NCBI RefSeq assembly: GCF_018294505.1
Contig: NC_057794.1
Span: 188,017,716-188,081,715 of the forward strand
Source of the DNA: Triticum aestivum
Taxonomy: Eukaryota; Streptophyta; Magnoliopsida; Poales; Poaceae
Length of the DNA: 64,000 nucleotides
Direction: 5' to 3'
Under the pieces are notes generated by a model. It was not told the origin of the DNA and ran no database searches. It saw nothing but the letters and a program-made list of their open reading frames with translations. Shown here in pieces: positions 10,791 to 23,133 of this stretch; positions within the stretch are counted from its first letter, which is position 1, and each line of letters begins with the position of its first letter. The position numbers and the translations under genes were made by a program.

Positions 10791-10951
10791 GACACACGCG
10801 TGTGCTTAGAGGTTGTTTCTCGCTTCATTTTTTCGGCACTTGCATTCACACCATTTGTTTATCTCCGTGATGCTTTAAGTATATGCCTCGCACACATACT
10901 ACCTACCTATCCCTTAATATAGATATGTGTCACACAAACTCCTTCTCCCTA

Positions 10952-11191
10952 CTAGCAAGATGCCCATGTGTTGCACAGAACATCCAGATGCATATGTATG
11001 AGTAGTTTATCTTGTGGGAGAAAAGGATCAACGAGGGAATGCCTTATTTGCAAATGTGGAGAGGGGTGTGGGTATCTTTTTGGAAAATTGCCATAGTTTC
11101 CTTCCTATCCGTTAGATATAAATCGGACGGCCTATATTGTAGGATGGCAGGCACACCATCAACACCAACTTTGTTTTTTATAAGGTAGAGA
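10952..11191 (-). mobile_element. Non-autonomous Helitron-like element
   Basis: Read on the minus strand the element starts TCTCTACC near 11191 and ends with a small GTGCAA-type hairpin (tgtgttgcaca) about ten bases before CTAG at 10955-10952. The TC start, the subterminal hairpin and the CTRR end are the hallmarks of Helitrons. Related copies lie at 11192-11350 and at 63176-63657. No Rep/helicase gene is present. Confidence 0.6.
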
Positions 11192-11350
11192 AAAGGATGA
11201 ACGAGGGAAGGCCTTATTTGCAAATGTGGAGACGGGTGTGTGTATCTTTTTGCAAAATTGCCATAGTTTCCTTCCTATCCATTAGATATAAATCTGATGA
11301 CCTATATTGGAGGATGCCATGCACACCATCATCACCAACTTTGTTTTCTA
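11192..11350 (-). mobile_element. Truncated second Helitron copy in tandem
   Basis: From aaaaggatgaacgaggg to caccaactttgtttt this repeats bases 11030-11180 of the first copy. It lacks the CTAG hairpin end and abuts the first copy at the shared word gagaaaagg, so it is a head-to-tail partial duplicate or a second insertion. Confidence 0.6.
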
Positions 11351-11395
11351 CCCCCTGTGTTCCTAAATATTAGTATGTTTAGAGATTTCATCAAG
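11351..11395. mobile_element. Stowaway-like MITE, left fragment
   Basis: The terminus ccccctgtgttcctaaatatt follows TA (11349-11350) and is cut at 11395 by element 1. The remaining part with the matching inverted end lies at 36460-36576. The bases tcaag at 11391-11395 are the target site duplicated by element 1. Confidence 0.85.
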
Positions 11396-14300
11396 TGTCA
11401 CACCCTGATTTTCATGCCACAACACTTAAGCTAATAAATCATGATAAAGTGTGGTTTGACAAAAACTTTTGCATTATTTGGCTTTTTTTGGAGTTGGTTT
11501 TCTCTCTGTGTTTTTCATGCCCTCTTTAAAGTCAACTACTCCACCTTATGAACTTCATCTCCCTGCCCCAAACTTCTGCCCAATGATCATGCCATGTGTA
11601 TAGTATAGTATTTTCTTACAAAAATAATTTGGCCAAGTAGTATTTTCAAAAATTAGTTTTCCAAAAACCCCTGAATTGAGGTTTGCACTACAAGTACTTG
11701 ATTTGGGGTATGAAAAAGATTTCAAAGAGTATATTTGAAACCTATTAGATATAGGATTCCTTTAAACCACAAAAATGTAATTTTTAAAGTTATTTTCCTA
11801 TTTTATTTAAAAGCTTTTTCTTAAGGCCAGAAATGATCTTTAATAGGGAAAAATTATTTTATTGTTCCAAAAATATTTGACAAAAATCAAGGAAACTCAG
11901 TGGACATATATTTTCCATATATAAGAGTTTCAACACATGGTCATGTTCAAAATATTGGACAAAACCTCCCAAAACCATTTCTACCCATTTCAAGGATTTG
12001 AAATATTTCTACAGGAAATATTTTCATAAAAATCCAAGGAAAATCCAGCAAGTCGCAAATGCATATTCTAATCACCTTGCAAAGACTCATATCAATCAAG
12101 GTCATTTTGGCTCACGAAAATGCCCCAAAACCCTCTCTGACCAGAATCAAATTTGAACAACTTTGTACTACCAACTTTCTCTCCTTGACCCCAACTTTTG
12201 TGAGCATGTTCACACGACCAAATGAGGCCACTACACCAAGTGGTGCATCAAGGGGAAGTGATTTGCTCAACTAGATCTAGACAAGTTCATTTGTGCTGAT
12301 TTCTAGGGTTTACAAAAGTTGAATTGGCAACTTTGCCCAAATGAGCTCAAAATTGGTGGAAGGCCCTAATTTTATGTTCCATTTCACCTTGTGGAGTCTT
12401 ATGCCAAATGGAGTTCATTTGCTTACCCAAACAAGCAACAAACACCTTCTGCCACATTTACAAAAAACACCATTCTGACCCCTTACACTAATATCCATGG
12501 GCTCAAAGTTTTACAACAGCCTCTCCTAGTCCCCTTGCACCTCCAGTAACAATGTCAAATCCACATCTCAATTATTGGAGGGGTAAAACCCCACTTTCTC
12601 TCTCTGGACAGCCCATTTCCCTCTCTCTCAACCCCACTCCTCTCCTACTGGCTCTCCAGGGCACCCAATGCCCCTCCCCTCTTCTTTACTGCCCCTAGGG
12701 CAGCCAGACATCAGTGGTTGTGCCCAAAAGGATTATAAAATGCCATGGCATGCCATTTGCACACTCCAGAGCACGCTATAGTGCGGCCAGGCACTGTAGC
12801 CGTCCCCTGGCAACCACCTCCGGCCACCTCGGGCCTCCCCAGCATGCCCGACGATGCGCCTCGTCGTCCGAGACACGACAGATGGTCGGCCCCCTCCTTC
12901 CTCCCTCTCTCCTTCCCCTGCTCGCACGCGCACCGGCCGCCCGAGCGTGCCAATGGCGCGGCTCACACGCGCGATGCTCTCTGGCCTTCCCCCGCTCTGT
13001 CCCTTAGTTCCCCTCGGGCGTAGTCCACGCCCAATACCCCAGACACAGCGCCAACCCTCCCAAGCCCTGTGGCGACAAGTAGGAGCTCGCCGGCGCACGG
13101 GTCCACGACACCCCCCTGTTCACCTATATAAAGGCCTCCCTGAACCTTCCTCTCCTCACCACTCGCTCTCTCACTCCCCTAATCACCCCCTACACCACCC
13201 GCTCCTCTCCAGAAGCTCTCGAGCTCGAGATCGAGCTCGAGCTCCGCCGCTTGGGCTCTCCGGAGTTCGCGAGGTACAGGCCGTCCCCGCATCTCTTTCC
13301 TCTCGATCTGGAACCCCTGAACACCATCGATCGCTTCCCCCTGTTTCCCGCTCGTTTTGCAGTCGGAAACGGCCGGAACCACCGCCACCCAAAGCTCCTC
13401 CGCCGCGTGACCTCATCACCGGTGAACCAGGCCACCCGGCGACCAACTCCACCTCCACTCGAACGGCGACACGACGCTGAGCCCAGTCATGCCCTCGCCC
13501 GACCTCGTCGTGCCCTGCATCATCGTTGGTGAGCTCGCCGGCCGTCTAGACTCGGGGTTAGGCATGACAGGCGGGCCCTGCCTGTCAGCCTCTCCCCTCC
13601 ATCGCCTCTCTCTCTCGCTGACGCCTGGGCCCCGCCCGTCAGGTTTAAACATGGCGCGCGCGCGTGCACCAGTGCGCTGGGCCGCCTCTCGAACTAGGCC
13701 TTCCGCGCTGCGGCTGTTCTGGCCCAGTTGCACAGAGCTCCTTTTCCTTTTTATTTTCTATTAGACTTGGAAAAACTCCACAGGATTAAATATTCATCCA
13801 AATGCAATAATTCCAACCCCCATATTTTTCAAAAAATCCCACCTATTTAATGGTATAACATTCACTCATGTCCAAACAACTTTTATGTACTGTTCATATT
13901 CAAATTCAAATTTGAATATATTTAAACCCCTCTGAAAATCTGTTTCTCCTATTCTGCCACTCCAAATCCAAAAACTAAGAATTTTCCCCTTCTTAGTTTT
14001 CACCCTAGTATTTAATGAAAATAAGTTGACATTTTTCTGAGCACTTTTGTTTTTCTGTTTTATTATTGCCTTATTTTTTCTCGTTATTATTTTGCGATGA
14101 TAGATTGTGTTGCTGATGAAGGAGTTGGACCAGAAGACTTTGAACACCCTGAAGACTTTGTTGAGCCAGGGAAGAAGCCCTTTGACCATGTCTAAGAAAC
14201 CCTTTTTATTCATGTCATATGGCACTTTTATTGCTTGCATCGAAGTCATGATAATGTGGTGACCACTTCAGGTGGGTTGCCTCCATTGCTTTTCTCGTTG

Positions 14301-15692
14301 ACACTTGCATGATGCATGACCCTACCTTTCTATGAGGGTTATGCGAGTGGGTGTAGTTAGGATGCTAAGTAGCTGCTACACAAATGGGTTGGGTATATGC
14401 ATGGTGATGGAAGCAAGATTGTTTTCAAAAACTTCTCGAAAACCCCATCGGGTGCACTTATGCCCGAGGGAGATAATGAGTTGGGTAACCACTTGATGAC
14501 GAGGTGGTGTACCGAGGCAAGTGTGTGTGTTGTTTTCAAAACGGATTGGTTTAAGTTGTGACCGTTATTCCAACCTTACATGCGCAACCACTCTACCCTT
14601 ATATGGGAAAGGGAATTATTGATTACCTAGGCCGATACTAGCTTGGAGCCAGCATTACTAGTGACGGGAGAGTTTTTGTTGCGCTCTCTCGGGACAGGGT
14701 CGTGCCAGGTAGGGCGGCCATGACTGTTTTCACAAGGCACCAGACACACCGTTGGTACCCCGTGCTTGTGGTATGTGATGAATATGGGAGCGAGACTCCA
14801 CAATTTTAAGATGTGAAATGTTGGGCACGAGGGTTACTACCAATCAAGTGGACTCTATGTTAGTGTCGTCTGGGGAAAGATAGTGATCGGGTGCTTACCC
14901 CGGGTACTTGAGTTACCGCGGGTCATGGATGACACGGAAGTTCCCCGGATCTTGTGGGTAAAGTGTGCAACCTCTACAGAGTGTAAAACTATTCGAATAG
15001 CCGTGTCCATGGTCAAGGACAGTTTGGTAACTGCTCTTGGGCTACGTTCACATGTTTACAAACCAGTGTGTCTGTTTGGATAAGTGGGAAGAACTAATTG
15101 GGTCAAGTCAAAGGACTTTCCATGATTGAGTTGGGTTGTTTCCAACTCTATTTATGTTGATATCTGTAACCAGTCCCTATGGTTACTTGAATTCTCATGA
15201 TGCATGACTTACCAGTTATTGAACATGTCATAGCACAATAAAACTGGCTTTCTACAAAACATACCTATGTCATGCATTATTGTACCTTGAGCCAAAACAT
15301 GGGTTGCTTGCAAGTACATTCAAAGTACTCATTGGCTTGCCACTGGTTATTTAATTGGCCAGGCATGGAAGAATAGGAGTTCGAACAAGAGTTCTTTGGA
15401 GACAAACATGCGAACTAGGACGTGTCCCGGTCAGAATGCCTGTAGGGTTAAGGCAGATGGCATGGGTTCTACTTATCGACGAAGATTTCCGCTTCTTAAG
15501 TTTATATGGTATTCAGCCCTTGTGGCTTTATCTATGTAAGACTTGACCATAATGGTCATAATTTGTGTAAGACGATATGTATGGATGTAAGACTCTTGTT
15601 ATTCAGCTTATGTGTGTTCAGTGAGCATTGATCTTTGGGATCACTGTGCATATGCATTCGACGATCACGACTTATGAGTCGGGGTCCCCACA
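11396..15692 (+). repeat. 5' LTR of element 1
   Basis: A 4297-base LTR, colinear with 32196-36454. It contains an AT-rich first third, a GC-rich core (12760-13740) with a TATA box, and an AT-rich R/U5. The short proline- and arginine-rich frames inside the GC-rich core appear on both strands and are not genes. Confidence 0.93.
13125..13132 (+). promoter_or_regulatory. TATA box of element 1, 5' LTR
   Basis: TATATAAA lies in cacctatataaaggcc, just before a C-rich leader (ctcctcaccactcgctctc) typical of plant transcription starts. In the 3' LTR the equivalent site at 33927-33934 reads TATTTAAG and is weaker. Confidence 0.6.
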
Positions 15693-15696
15693 GAGC

Positions 15697-15709
15697 TGGT
15701 ATCATAGCC
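15697..15709 (+). promoter_or_regulatory. Primer-binding site of element 1
   Basis: TGGTATCATAGCC begins four bases after the 5' LTR end. It matches the 3' end of initiator tRNA-Met (TGGTATCAGAGC) except for one base, and is the usual first-strand priming site of plant gypsy chromoviruses. Confidence 0.85.
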
Positions 15710-15857
15710 ATCCTGACTGTAGGAAGTCTTAGTTAGCATGGGCGTTAGATAGGACAAAACCCGTTTGCAAGACCCTCTATACTCCTCTTCTTTGCTGAGA
15801 TTTCCCAAACCTAAGGGATATTTCTCCTTATTAACTTCCCCTATTCAACTTTTGTAG

Positions 15858-16520
15858 ATGGCCGTTGCCCCCTTGAGACTCCTTATGACAGGATTTCCAT
15901 CACTCCTAAAAGACTACTTCCAACAATTCCACAATCCCTTGCTGCCCATGTACACCCTGCATGAACTGGAAAATGAAGTGCTCGAGAAGGAGTTCTATGC
16001 CAAGGTGTTTGTGCCTGCCAAGACCTCACCCCAGGGGTGGTTTTTCATTGGGCCGCCCATGCCAACAAGAGACCTGTCCATTCAACAAGTGGCATATGAA
16101 GCGCTCCTCCGTCTTCGAGACCTCCTTCCAGAAATGAAAGAAGAACATGCCACCCGCTACCTACCGGGCAAGAACGGATTTGGAGCCCCAACTCAAGTGA
16201 TGATTTCCCTAGAAGATGAGGATCCAACTCTCAAGTACCAGATCCGCTTCATCAACGCAGGAGACCACCTTCTACGTCACCTTACCGAAGCTTTCCTTAA
16301 GGCTTGCCAAGACCTCCCTTCACTTCTGCACCTCCACTGCCTCGAGAAGAAGAAGGTGGCCGAGCGAGGACAGGAAATCACTTCTTTACAAGCCCACATT
16401 GCCAATCAGGAGCAACAAATTGAGGAACTTCGGAAAACCAGCAACCAAACCCCACGCAGGAGGCATAGGAATGAATTTCCATATCCACCTCGTAGAAGAT
16501 CGTCGTCAGGCCACCGATGA
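15858..16520 (+). CDS. Gag-position protein of element 1, atypical
   Basis: A 220-codon frame begins about 165 bases after the LTR, where gag should be. The first 160 residues do not resemble the usual chromovirus gag that I can recognise (compare element 2 at 24036). They include FVPAKTSPQGWFFIGPPMP and a YLPGKNGFGAP turn. Residues about 160-195 are rich in Glu, Gln and Lys (EKKKVAERGQEITSLQAHI) and look like a coiled coil, followed by an Arg-rich tail (PRRRHRNEFPYPPRRR). The ATG at 15858 is the first in frame. After its stop a CCHC zinc knuckle appears in a different frame (16553-16611), so a frameshift probably separates two halves of one gag protein. The likely role is RNA packaging; this is inferred from position and zinc knuckle, not from similarity. 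Confidence 0.55.
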   Translation: MAVAPLRLLMTGFPSLLKDYFQQFHNPLLPMYTLHELENEVLEKEFYAKVFVPAKTSPQGWFFIGPPMPTRDLSIQQVAYEALLRLRDLLPEMKEEHATRYLPGKNGFGAPTQVMISLEDEDPTLKYQIRFINAGDHLLRHLTEAFLKACQDLPSLLHLHCLEKKKVAERGQEITSLQAHIANQEQQIEELRKTSNQTPRRRHRNEFPYPPRRRSSSGHR

Positions 16521-16552
16521 CATAACCCAAGACTGAATGACAACTTTTTTCT

Positions 16553-16665
16553 TGCGTCACTTGTCACAGGTGTGGTGAACTTGGGCACATTAAAAGGATG
16601 TGTCCCAACAGGTGGCCGACTATGGCATACCCATTGGCACCACAAGGGGACCCAAGAAATTGAAG
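16553..16665 (+). pseudogene. CCHC zinc-knuckle segment of element 1 gag
   Basis: The frame reads CHRCGELGHIKRMC, a perfect C-X2-C-X4-H-X4-C nucleic-acid-binding knuckle, then a short Pro-rich tail ending at TGA near 16664. It is out of frame with the preceding 220-codon frame, so one indel lies between about 16500 and 16550. It identifies the upstream product as a nucleocapsid-type gag. Confidence 0.7.
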
Positions 16666-18555
16666 ACTGAACGCCCTTCTCTCCGAGCAAGCATGACTAC
16701 CAAGTCCGTGAACCCCTAGGGTAGGATGAGTCATGTACCCCCATATGTGTAGTCGAGTCTGTGTGATGGTTCGAATGGAACCACGTACTATGTTGCTTTT
16801 TTTATTTGTTTGTGTTTTGATATAAGTCGCACATTTGCCCTAGGCAGCTTGTACGCGACTATATCAGCTATCATGTCTTAATGGAATCGTGTGTGGCCTT
16901 TACGGCACTTGTTTGTTTACACTTGCACCATAAAACCCCCTTTTAGGCATCCCCCTTCTATGCTACTTCTCCCTCTCATCTCTGAAGACCAGTAAGACAA
17001 AATGCACCAAGGATTCCACCTCGGCAAGCAACCGACACTGAAGATTTTTGCTACAGCCTCCTCGACCAAGTGCAATCCCGTAGTATTACCCCTCATGACT
17101 GGAACCCCATCCCTAGACCCTTCGAGACTTAATGAGATAACCCATCTCGAATCCTTAACCATGTGCTTAACCCACAGAATTGAAAGAGAACCATTTAAGC
17201 CTCCCTAACCTCGCTCAACATTGGGTTCATTATGGAACAAGTGGACGTAGGGAATGAGCACATTATCATCCTAATATAGCACAAGAACTAACGATGCCAT
17301 AGGGAAGACCAGTTTGAAGATATAGGAATAGAGGACAAATGACTTGATGAGTTTATATCAATGACTTTGAAGAATTATAATAGACTATTTGGTGGATTAT
17401 GAGGCTTTCATGTTGGTAGATGAACTTGGTGGGATCATGTTTATGGAGTAGAATAACTTTCCTTACCCTTGAGTAAAGTGGATTTAGTAGGACAATTATG
17501 ATCGCAAGATGGAATTCTTGGAAGTATATGGATTTAACTTAGCCATGGGATATTGATAGGAGACAGTTAATATCACGTAAATGACTTGGGGGAAACATGT
17601 AGGAATTCTCGTTGGACTTGAGATTTGGATTTAAATAGGTGATCCTAGTGGAGTATAGGTGGTGAGTAAGTCTGCATGGTTCGGAGTAAATTGGATTTAG
17701 AATGATGATCTCGATCTTGGTACCATGTTTCTCGGTGGGCGATAAACTAGGAGATTGGATTAATTGTCGGAGTTGATATAAGCTTGATCTTGGAGTTTAC
17801 TTGACCATGGAAGTTGGTGGACTTACTATAGTAGAGACAACCCTTTCAAGTACTTGGGGATTATATGGACTTTAGGAGATCATGTGGAACACCATAGACA
17901 CTAGGATTTGTAGAATTAAAGGATTATGTAGTGATTAATGGAAGTTAACAGGTTGTTGGAGTTGATTCATAGGAAGGAAACAAGATTTTGGAGTGGCATA
18001 CGACATGTTTCCTTAGGATAGAGATACACTAACATGGACCTTGCAACAATAGGATGATCACTTGGATTGTTGTGTTTTATTCCCGCTTGGAAGCTTGTAT
18101 GCTCTGCCCATGGATTTTTAGGGGTAGCCATACATATGAGTTTGGGGATCGTAGACATATATGATTTTGTTAGACCTCCTCTCGGGAGTCACGAAAATAT
18201 GGATCACATGAGTGATGATTGGATTTGACGTATACGAAATAATGCTTTCGGTGGTATAAGGTTATTTGTTTGAGGGACTAGATAGACTATTGGCATCTCA
18301 GAAGCCGTGCTTAAGGATAAGATGATAAATGTTCACTCGCACACTAGAATCCTTGAAACCCTTAAGCCCTACCAAGCCACAACATGGTCGGATCATGACC
18401 ATGAGCTTTGGCTTTAGGTTAAGTAGACCCTGACCAACACTCAACCGTGACCACCACCACTCCCCAGCCTACTTTATGTACCCCGTGAACAAAGTATCCA
18501 TGGAGTACTTAGACAATATAGTTGTCATCATTATTTGGTAACCTACTTGTCTACC
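16666..18555 (+). other. Degenerate interior of element 1
   Basis: About 1.9 kb between the gag region and the integrase remnant has no conserved protease, RT or RNase H motif in any frame. It is rich in ttgg/gatttgg words and in stops. Near 18505 one frame reads EYLDNIVVIII, which could be a decayed RT YLDD core, but nothing around it confirms this. I read it as a pol region lost by deletion and replaced by non-coding spacer. Confidence 0.4.
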
Positions 18556-18840
18556 CGAAGACGGAAGAAGAGCTGTTCAGCTGGTTAAGGAACATTTGAA
18601 GACTACCATGCCAAGGATAAAGAACTATACCAACCACCATCGTCAACGAGTGAAATTTCTCATCAAGGACTAGGTGTATCTAGAAGCCACTTCTCTCAAA
18701 GGAACCAAGCATTTCCATGTCAACGGGAACCTCACACGAAGATTTATTGGCCCTCTCCAAGATCACTGCAAGAAGAAGAATAGACAGCTACCAGCTAGAG
18801 TTACCACCTGAGTCACCCACTGTGCACAACATTTTTCCAC
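18556..18840 (+). pseudogene. Integrase C-terminal remnant of element 1
   Basis: One frame contains LVKEHLKTTMPRIKNYTNHH, then a stop, VYLEATSLKGTKHFHVNGN and RRFIGPLQDH. This follows the pattern of the integrase C-terminal domain of gypsy chromoviruses (coiled helix, GD-x-VYL strand, LxxRxxGP turn). The catalytic core is absent. The stop (TAG near 18670) replaces the usual position before VYL. The end of this segment is cut by the insertion of element 2 at 18913. Confidence 0.65.
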
Positions 18841-18912
18841 ACAACACCACTCCAATAATGTTTCCAACTTCCTAACTAGTCTGGTCTCTACAAGGACATC
18901 GATCACCGAGCT

Positions 18913-21900
18913 TGTAATGCCCTGTATGTAACTTGCCATATTTGTATTCCAACTCTTGCCATTTTCGGGTCTAAGCTATGATATCCCCTCGTGGTTCGGT
19001 TTGTCTTCATATTGCATTTTGTCCATGTCATGCATTTCATATCATGTCATCATGTGCATCGCATTTGCATACGTGTTCGTCTCATGCATCCGAGCATTTT
19101 CCCCATTGTCCGTTTTGCGATCCGGCACTCCTACGTCCTCCGGTGTCCCCTTTTGCCTCTTTTCGTGTGCGGGTGTTAAACTTTCTCGGAATGGACCGAG
19201 ATTTGCCAAGCAGCCTTGGTACACTACCGGTAGACCGCCTGTCAAGTTTCATGCCATTTGGAGTCCGTTTGATACTCCAACGGTTAACTGGGGAACCGTA
19301 AAGGCCTCGTGTGTGTTGCAGCCCAACACCTCTCCAAAGTGGCCCAAAACCCATCCAAACCCCCTCCATCATCTTGGCCGTTCGATCAAGATCGCGTGGC
19401 CGAAAACCTCACCTCATTTGGACTCTCCTAGCTCCCTCTACCTATAAATATGTGCACCCCTCCGAAATTTCTGGTCTGAAACCCTAGCACCGCTCCCTCT
19501 CAGCCGCCGGACACGTCTGGATCGGGCCGGACGCGTCCGCCGCCGTGCCCGCACCAATCCGCTGCCGCCACCTGTCGCCACCATGCCTCCCCGCCGCCGC
19601 GGCCCGCTGGGCCCGTGCGGGCCCGCCCGCCCGTGGTTGCCCGCGCCCGAGCCGCGCTCGGCTCCGCCGCCCGTCCGGCCGCTGCCTCCCCCCTCCTCAC
19701 CAGACCACCGCCCCTGCCTCGCCGGACCACCGCGGTGCCCGCCGCGCCTCGTCCCCGACGCCGCCACGTCTCCGCGGCCCCGCCGCCGCTCGCCGCCTCG
19801 TCGCCGGCCGGCCTCTGCTCGGATCCGGCCGGGACCGACCCGGCCCTGCCGTCCTCGACCCCCTCCGGCGCCTCCCCGAGCTTCTCCGGTGAGCCCCCGC
19901 ACTGTTTTGGCGATCCTCGGTTCGCTCGCCAGATCTAGATCCAGTCAAACCTAGGTTGACCCCATTTTTTCCACTAAGTCGCTAACATTTTCAACCCTGT
20001 TCATTGCATCATAACTCTGCATCCGTAGCTCCGTTTTGAGCGTGCCATATATCAAAAGGTTCATTGTGATGTGCTCTTCATTTTTTTCCATCGCACTATG
20101 CTTGTTTGAGTCCATCTTGATGCCCAAATGACTATTGCAAGAGTTCTATAAAATGTTAGTTCCTGTTTCTTAACAGATCTTGAGCATTTGTCATTTTTGC
20201 AATGATTATTGTGTGCTGCATACGGGCATTAGCTCTTCATGTGTTTTGGGCTATGCCATGCCATCTTTACAGGGATGTATGCCATGTATTTTTGTGATCA
20301 ATGTGGTGACTAGCACAAGAATGCAAAGTAGCTCTCGTCATATTGCTGATTTCAGGGACTTAGAATTTCACTAAGTCATGTTCCTGTTGTTATTTTTATG
20401 CCATGTATTCATGTTGCTACAGAGTGATCCATGCTTATTTTGAGTATTTTCAGTAAGGATGATTTTGAAATATAGTTATGCTCTATCCATCCATGTCCTT
20501 GATTGCATTTATGGAGCCCCTAGCATGATTCAATCTTGCTCCTGGCAGATTGTTTACATGTTAATCAATTTTGCCAAGGTTGTTGTAGTTGATCCATGCA
20601 TGCTATGATATTGTTCTTGCCATGTTTAGCTTCTTGATCATGCCTTCTTGTTGGTAGTATGCTTAGTTTGTCATGCAATGCCTTGTGTGGAGTTCATCGA
20701 GCTCGCAAACATGCCTTCATAATTTTGTTTATGCCATGTCCAGTTTTCTGCCAAGTCTGAATCTGTTAACAAAACTTGCTATGTTTACATGGGTGCCATC
20801 ATATCTTCTGATTCTTTTTGGCTAATGGTCAATAAAGGACTTTTGTTATATGCCTTGAGTAGATTCATGCCATTCCTTTGTTTGCTATGTTATGTTCCTG
20901 TAGCATGTTATTAACTTGCTCTAAACATTGCTTCCTGATGTTAATTCCTGGCATGTTATTTTCACTATGTCTGTGATGCTGATATCTTCTCCCCTTTTGC
21001 CATGCTTGTTTGAACCTGCTCTTGTGTGATTTAGCCATAGCTCAGTGTTCATCTTTTGTCAAGAATCTTCAGTAGATCACTGCCATGTGCTTTGTTGTTA
21101 TGTTGGAGTGCAGTAGCTTAGTTTCTTGTTGCATTCGAGATGGCATCGTGCTGTTAATCGCAGAATTGTGTCGTTCTTGTTTTCCTTGCCATTTGCAAAC
21201 CGTGCATCCGATTCCAGTGATCTTTATGTCGATTTCGACCGAAATAAACTCATATTTCCAGCGGAGCACTTGGTTTGCCAAGTTGAGGCCTGTTTCAATC
21301 TTTTCCTTCTGGAGCACGCATATGCATTGCATATCACATCCCGCATATCATGCCATGTTTTGCATCATGTTGCTTGCGGATTGCACCGTGGTTGATTGTG
21401 TTTCCTTTGCTTGTGTTCTTGCCTTGGGTAGAGCCGGGATACAAGTACGTGATGGAGGAACCCGTTGAGTACGCTTACAAGGATCAAGCTTATGTCAACT
21501 CAGAGAACTTTGCAGGCAAGATGACCATACCCTCGAAATCACTTCTATCTTTGCTTGCTAGTTGCTCGCTCTATTGCTATGCCGTGATACCTAACACTTG
21601 CTATATCATGCCTCCCATATTGCCATGTCAAGCCTCTAACCCACCTTGTCCTAGCAAACCGTTGTTTGGCTATGTTACCGCTTTGCTCAGCCCCTCTTAT
21701 AGCATTGCTAGTTGCTGGTAAAGATGGAGTTTGGTCCATGTTGGAACATGTTTATTGTTGGGATATCATTATTATATCTTGTTTACTTTAATGCATCTAT
21801 CTACTGGTAAAGGGTGGAAGGCTCGGCCTTATGCCTGGAGTTTTGTTCCACTCTTGCCGCCCTAGTTTCTGTCATACCGGTGTTATGTTCCTTGATTTTG

Positions 21901-23116
21901 CGTTCCTTAGGCGGTTGGGTTATAATGGTAACCCCTTGACAGTTTGCCTTGAATAAAACTCCTCCAGCAAGGCCCAACCTTGGTTTTACCATTTGCCACC
22001 TAAGCCTTTTTCCCTTGGGTTTCGTGGACTCGAGGGTCATCTTTATTTTAACCCCCCGGGCCAGTGCTTCTCTAAGTGTTGGTCCAACCTGAGCGATGTC
22101 CAGCGCCCCCTGGGCAACCAGGGTCTACGCCAACCCGACGTCTTGCTCATCTGGTGTGCCCTGAGAACGAGATATGTGCAGCTCCTATCGGGATTTGTCG
22201 GCACATTCGGGCAGTTTTGCTGGTCTTGTTTTACCATTGTCGAAATGTCTTGTAACCGGGATTCCAAGTCTGATCGGGGCGTCCTGGGAGAAGGAATATC
22301 CTTCGTTGACCGTGAGAGCTTGTGATGGGCTAAGTTGGGGCCCCTGCAGGGTTTGAATTTTCGAAAACCGTGCCCGCTGTTATGGGCAGATGGAATTTGT
22401 TAATGTCTGGTTGTAGAAAACATGAAACTTGACTTAATTAAAATGAATCAACAACGTGTGTAGCCGTGATGGTCTCTTTTCGGCGGAGTCCGGGAAGAGA
22501 ACACAGTCTCGTGTTCTGCTTGAACGTAAGTAGTTTCAGGATCACTTCTTGATCTTTATAGCTTCTCGACCGTGCTTTGCTTCTCTTCTCACTCTCATTT
22601 GCGTAAGTTAGCCACCATATATGCTAGTGCTTGCTGCAGCTCCACCTCACTACCTTTTCCTACCCATAAGCTTAAATAGTCTTGATCGCGTGGGTGTGAG
22701 ATTGGTGAGTCCCCGTGACTCATAGGTTACTTGCAAAACCCGATGCAGGTGTCGTTGATGCCAGTCCAGGGGATGCGACCGAACTCAAGTGGGAGTTCAA
22801 CGAGGATTCAAGACGTTACTATGTTTCCTTTCTAAACGATCAGTAGTGGAGCCCAGTTGGGGCGATCGGGGATCTTATGCATTTGGGCTTGTCTTTATTT
22901 TGGTTCCATAGTCGGACCTTGATTGTATTCTGGATGATGTAATGCTATATTTATGTATTGTGTGAAGTGGCGATTGTAAGCCAACTCTGTATCTCCTTCT
23001 TATTCAGTACATGGGATGTCTAAAGATTACCCCTCTTGCGACATGCCTACAATGCATTTATGCCTCTAAGACGTGCTCCGACACGTGGGAGATATAGCCA
23101 CATCGTGGGTGTTACA
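18913..23116 (+). repeat. 5' LTR of element 2
   Basis: A 4204-base LTR with a TATA box at 19443 and a GC-rich leader (19500-19920) in which long Pro/Arg-rich frames appear on both strands. It is colinear with 27873-31966 apart from small indels, for example about 50 bases present near 20240 but missing from the 3' copy near 29130. Confidence 0.93.
19443..19450 (+). promoter_or_regulatory. TATA box of element 2, 5' LTR
   Basis: TATAAATA in ctacctataaatatgtgc is followed about 40 bases later by gaaaccctagcaccgctccc, a typical plant leader start. The same box is conserved in the 3' LTR at 28322-28329. Confidence 0.65.
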
Positions 23117-23119
23117 AGT

Positions 23120-23133
23120 TGGTAATCAGAGCC
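23120..23133 (+). promoter_or_regulatory. Primer-binding site of element 2
   Basis: TGGTAATCAGAGCC starts three bases after the LTR. It resembles the tRNA-Met site TGGTATCAGAGCC with one inserted A, as seen in several Tekay/Del-type elements. Confidence 0.75.

Noticed and set aside
12733..13733. Long Pro/Arg-rich frames on both strands in the GC-rich part of the element 1 LTR
   Set aside because: Overlapping frames on both strands follow from GC richness; the same sequence recurs in the other LTR with different frame lengths.
18500..18540. Decayed RT active site (YLDN) in element 1
   Set aside because: A single short motif without neighbouring RT blocks is not enough to annotate RT.
19438..19954. 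Up to 154-codon Gly/Arg-rich and Pro-rich frames in the element 2 LTR
   Set aside because: These lie in the GC-rich transcribed leader next to the LTR TATA box and are open in at least five frames; no conserved domain.
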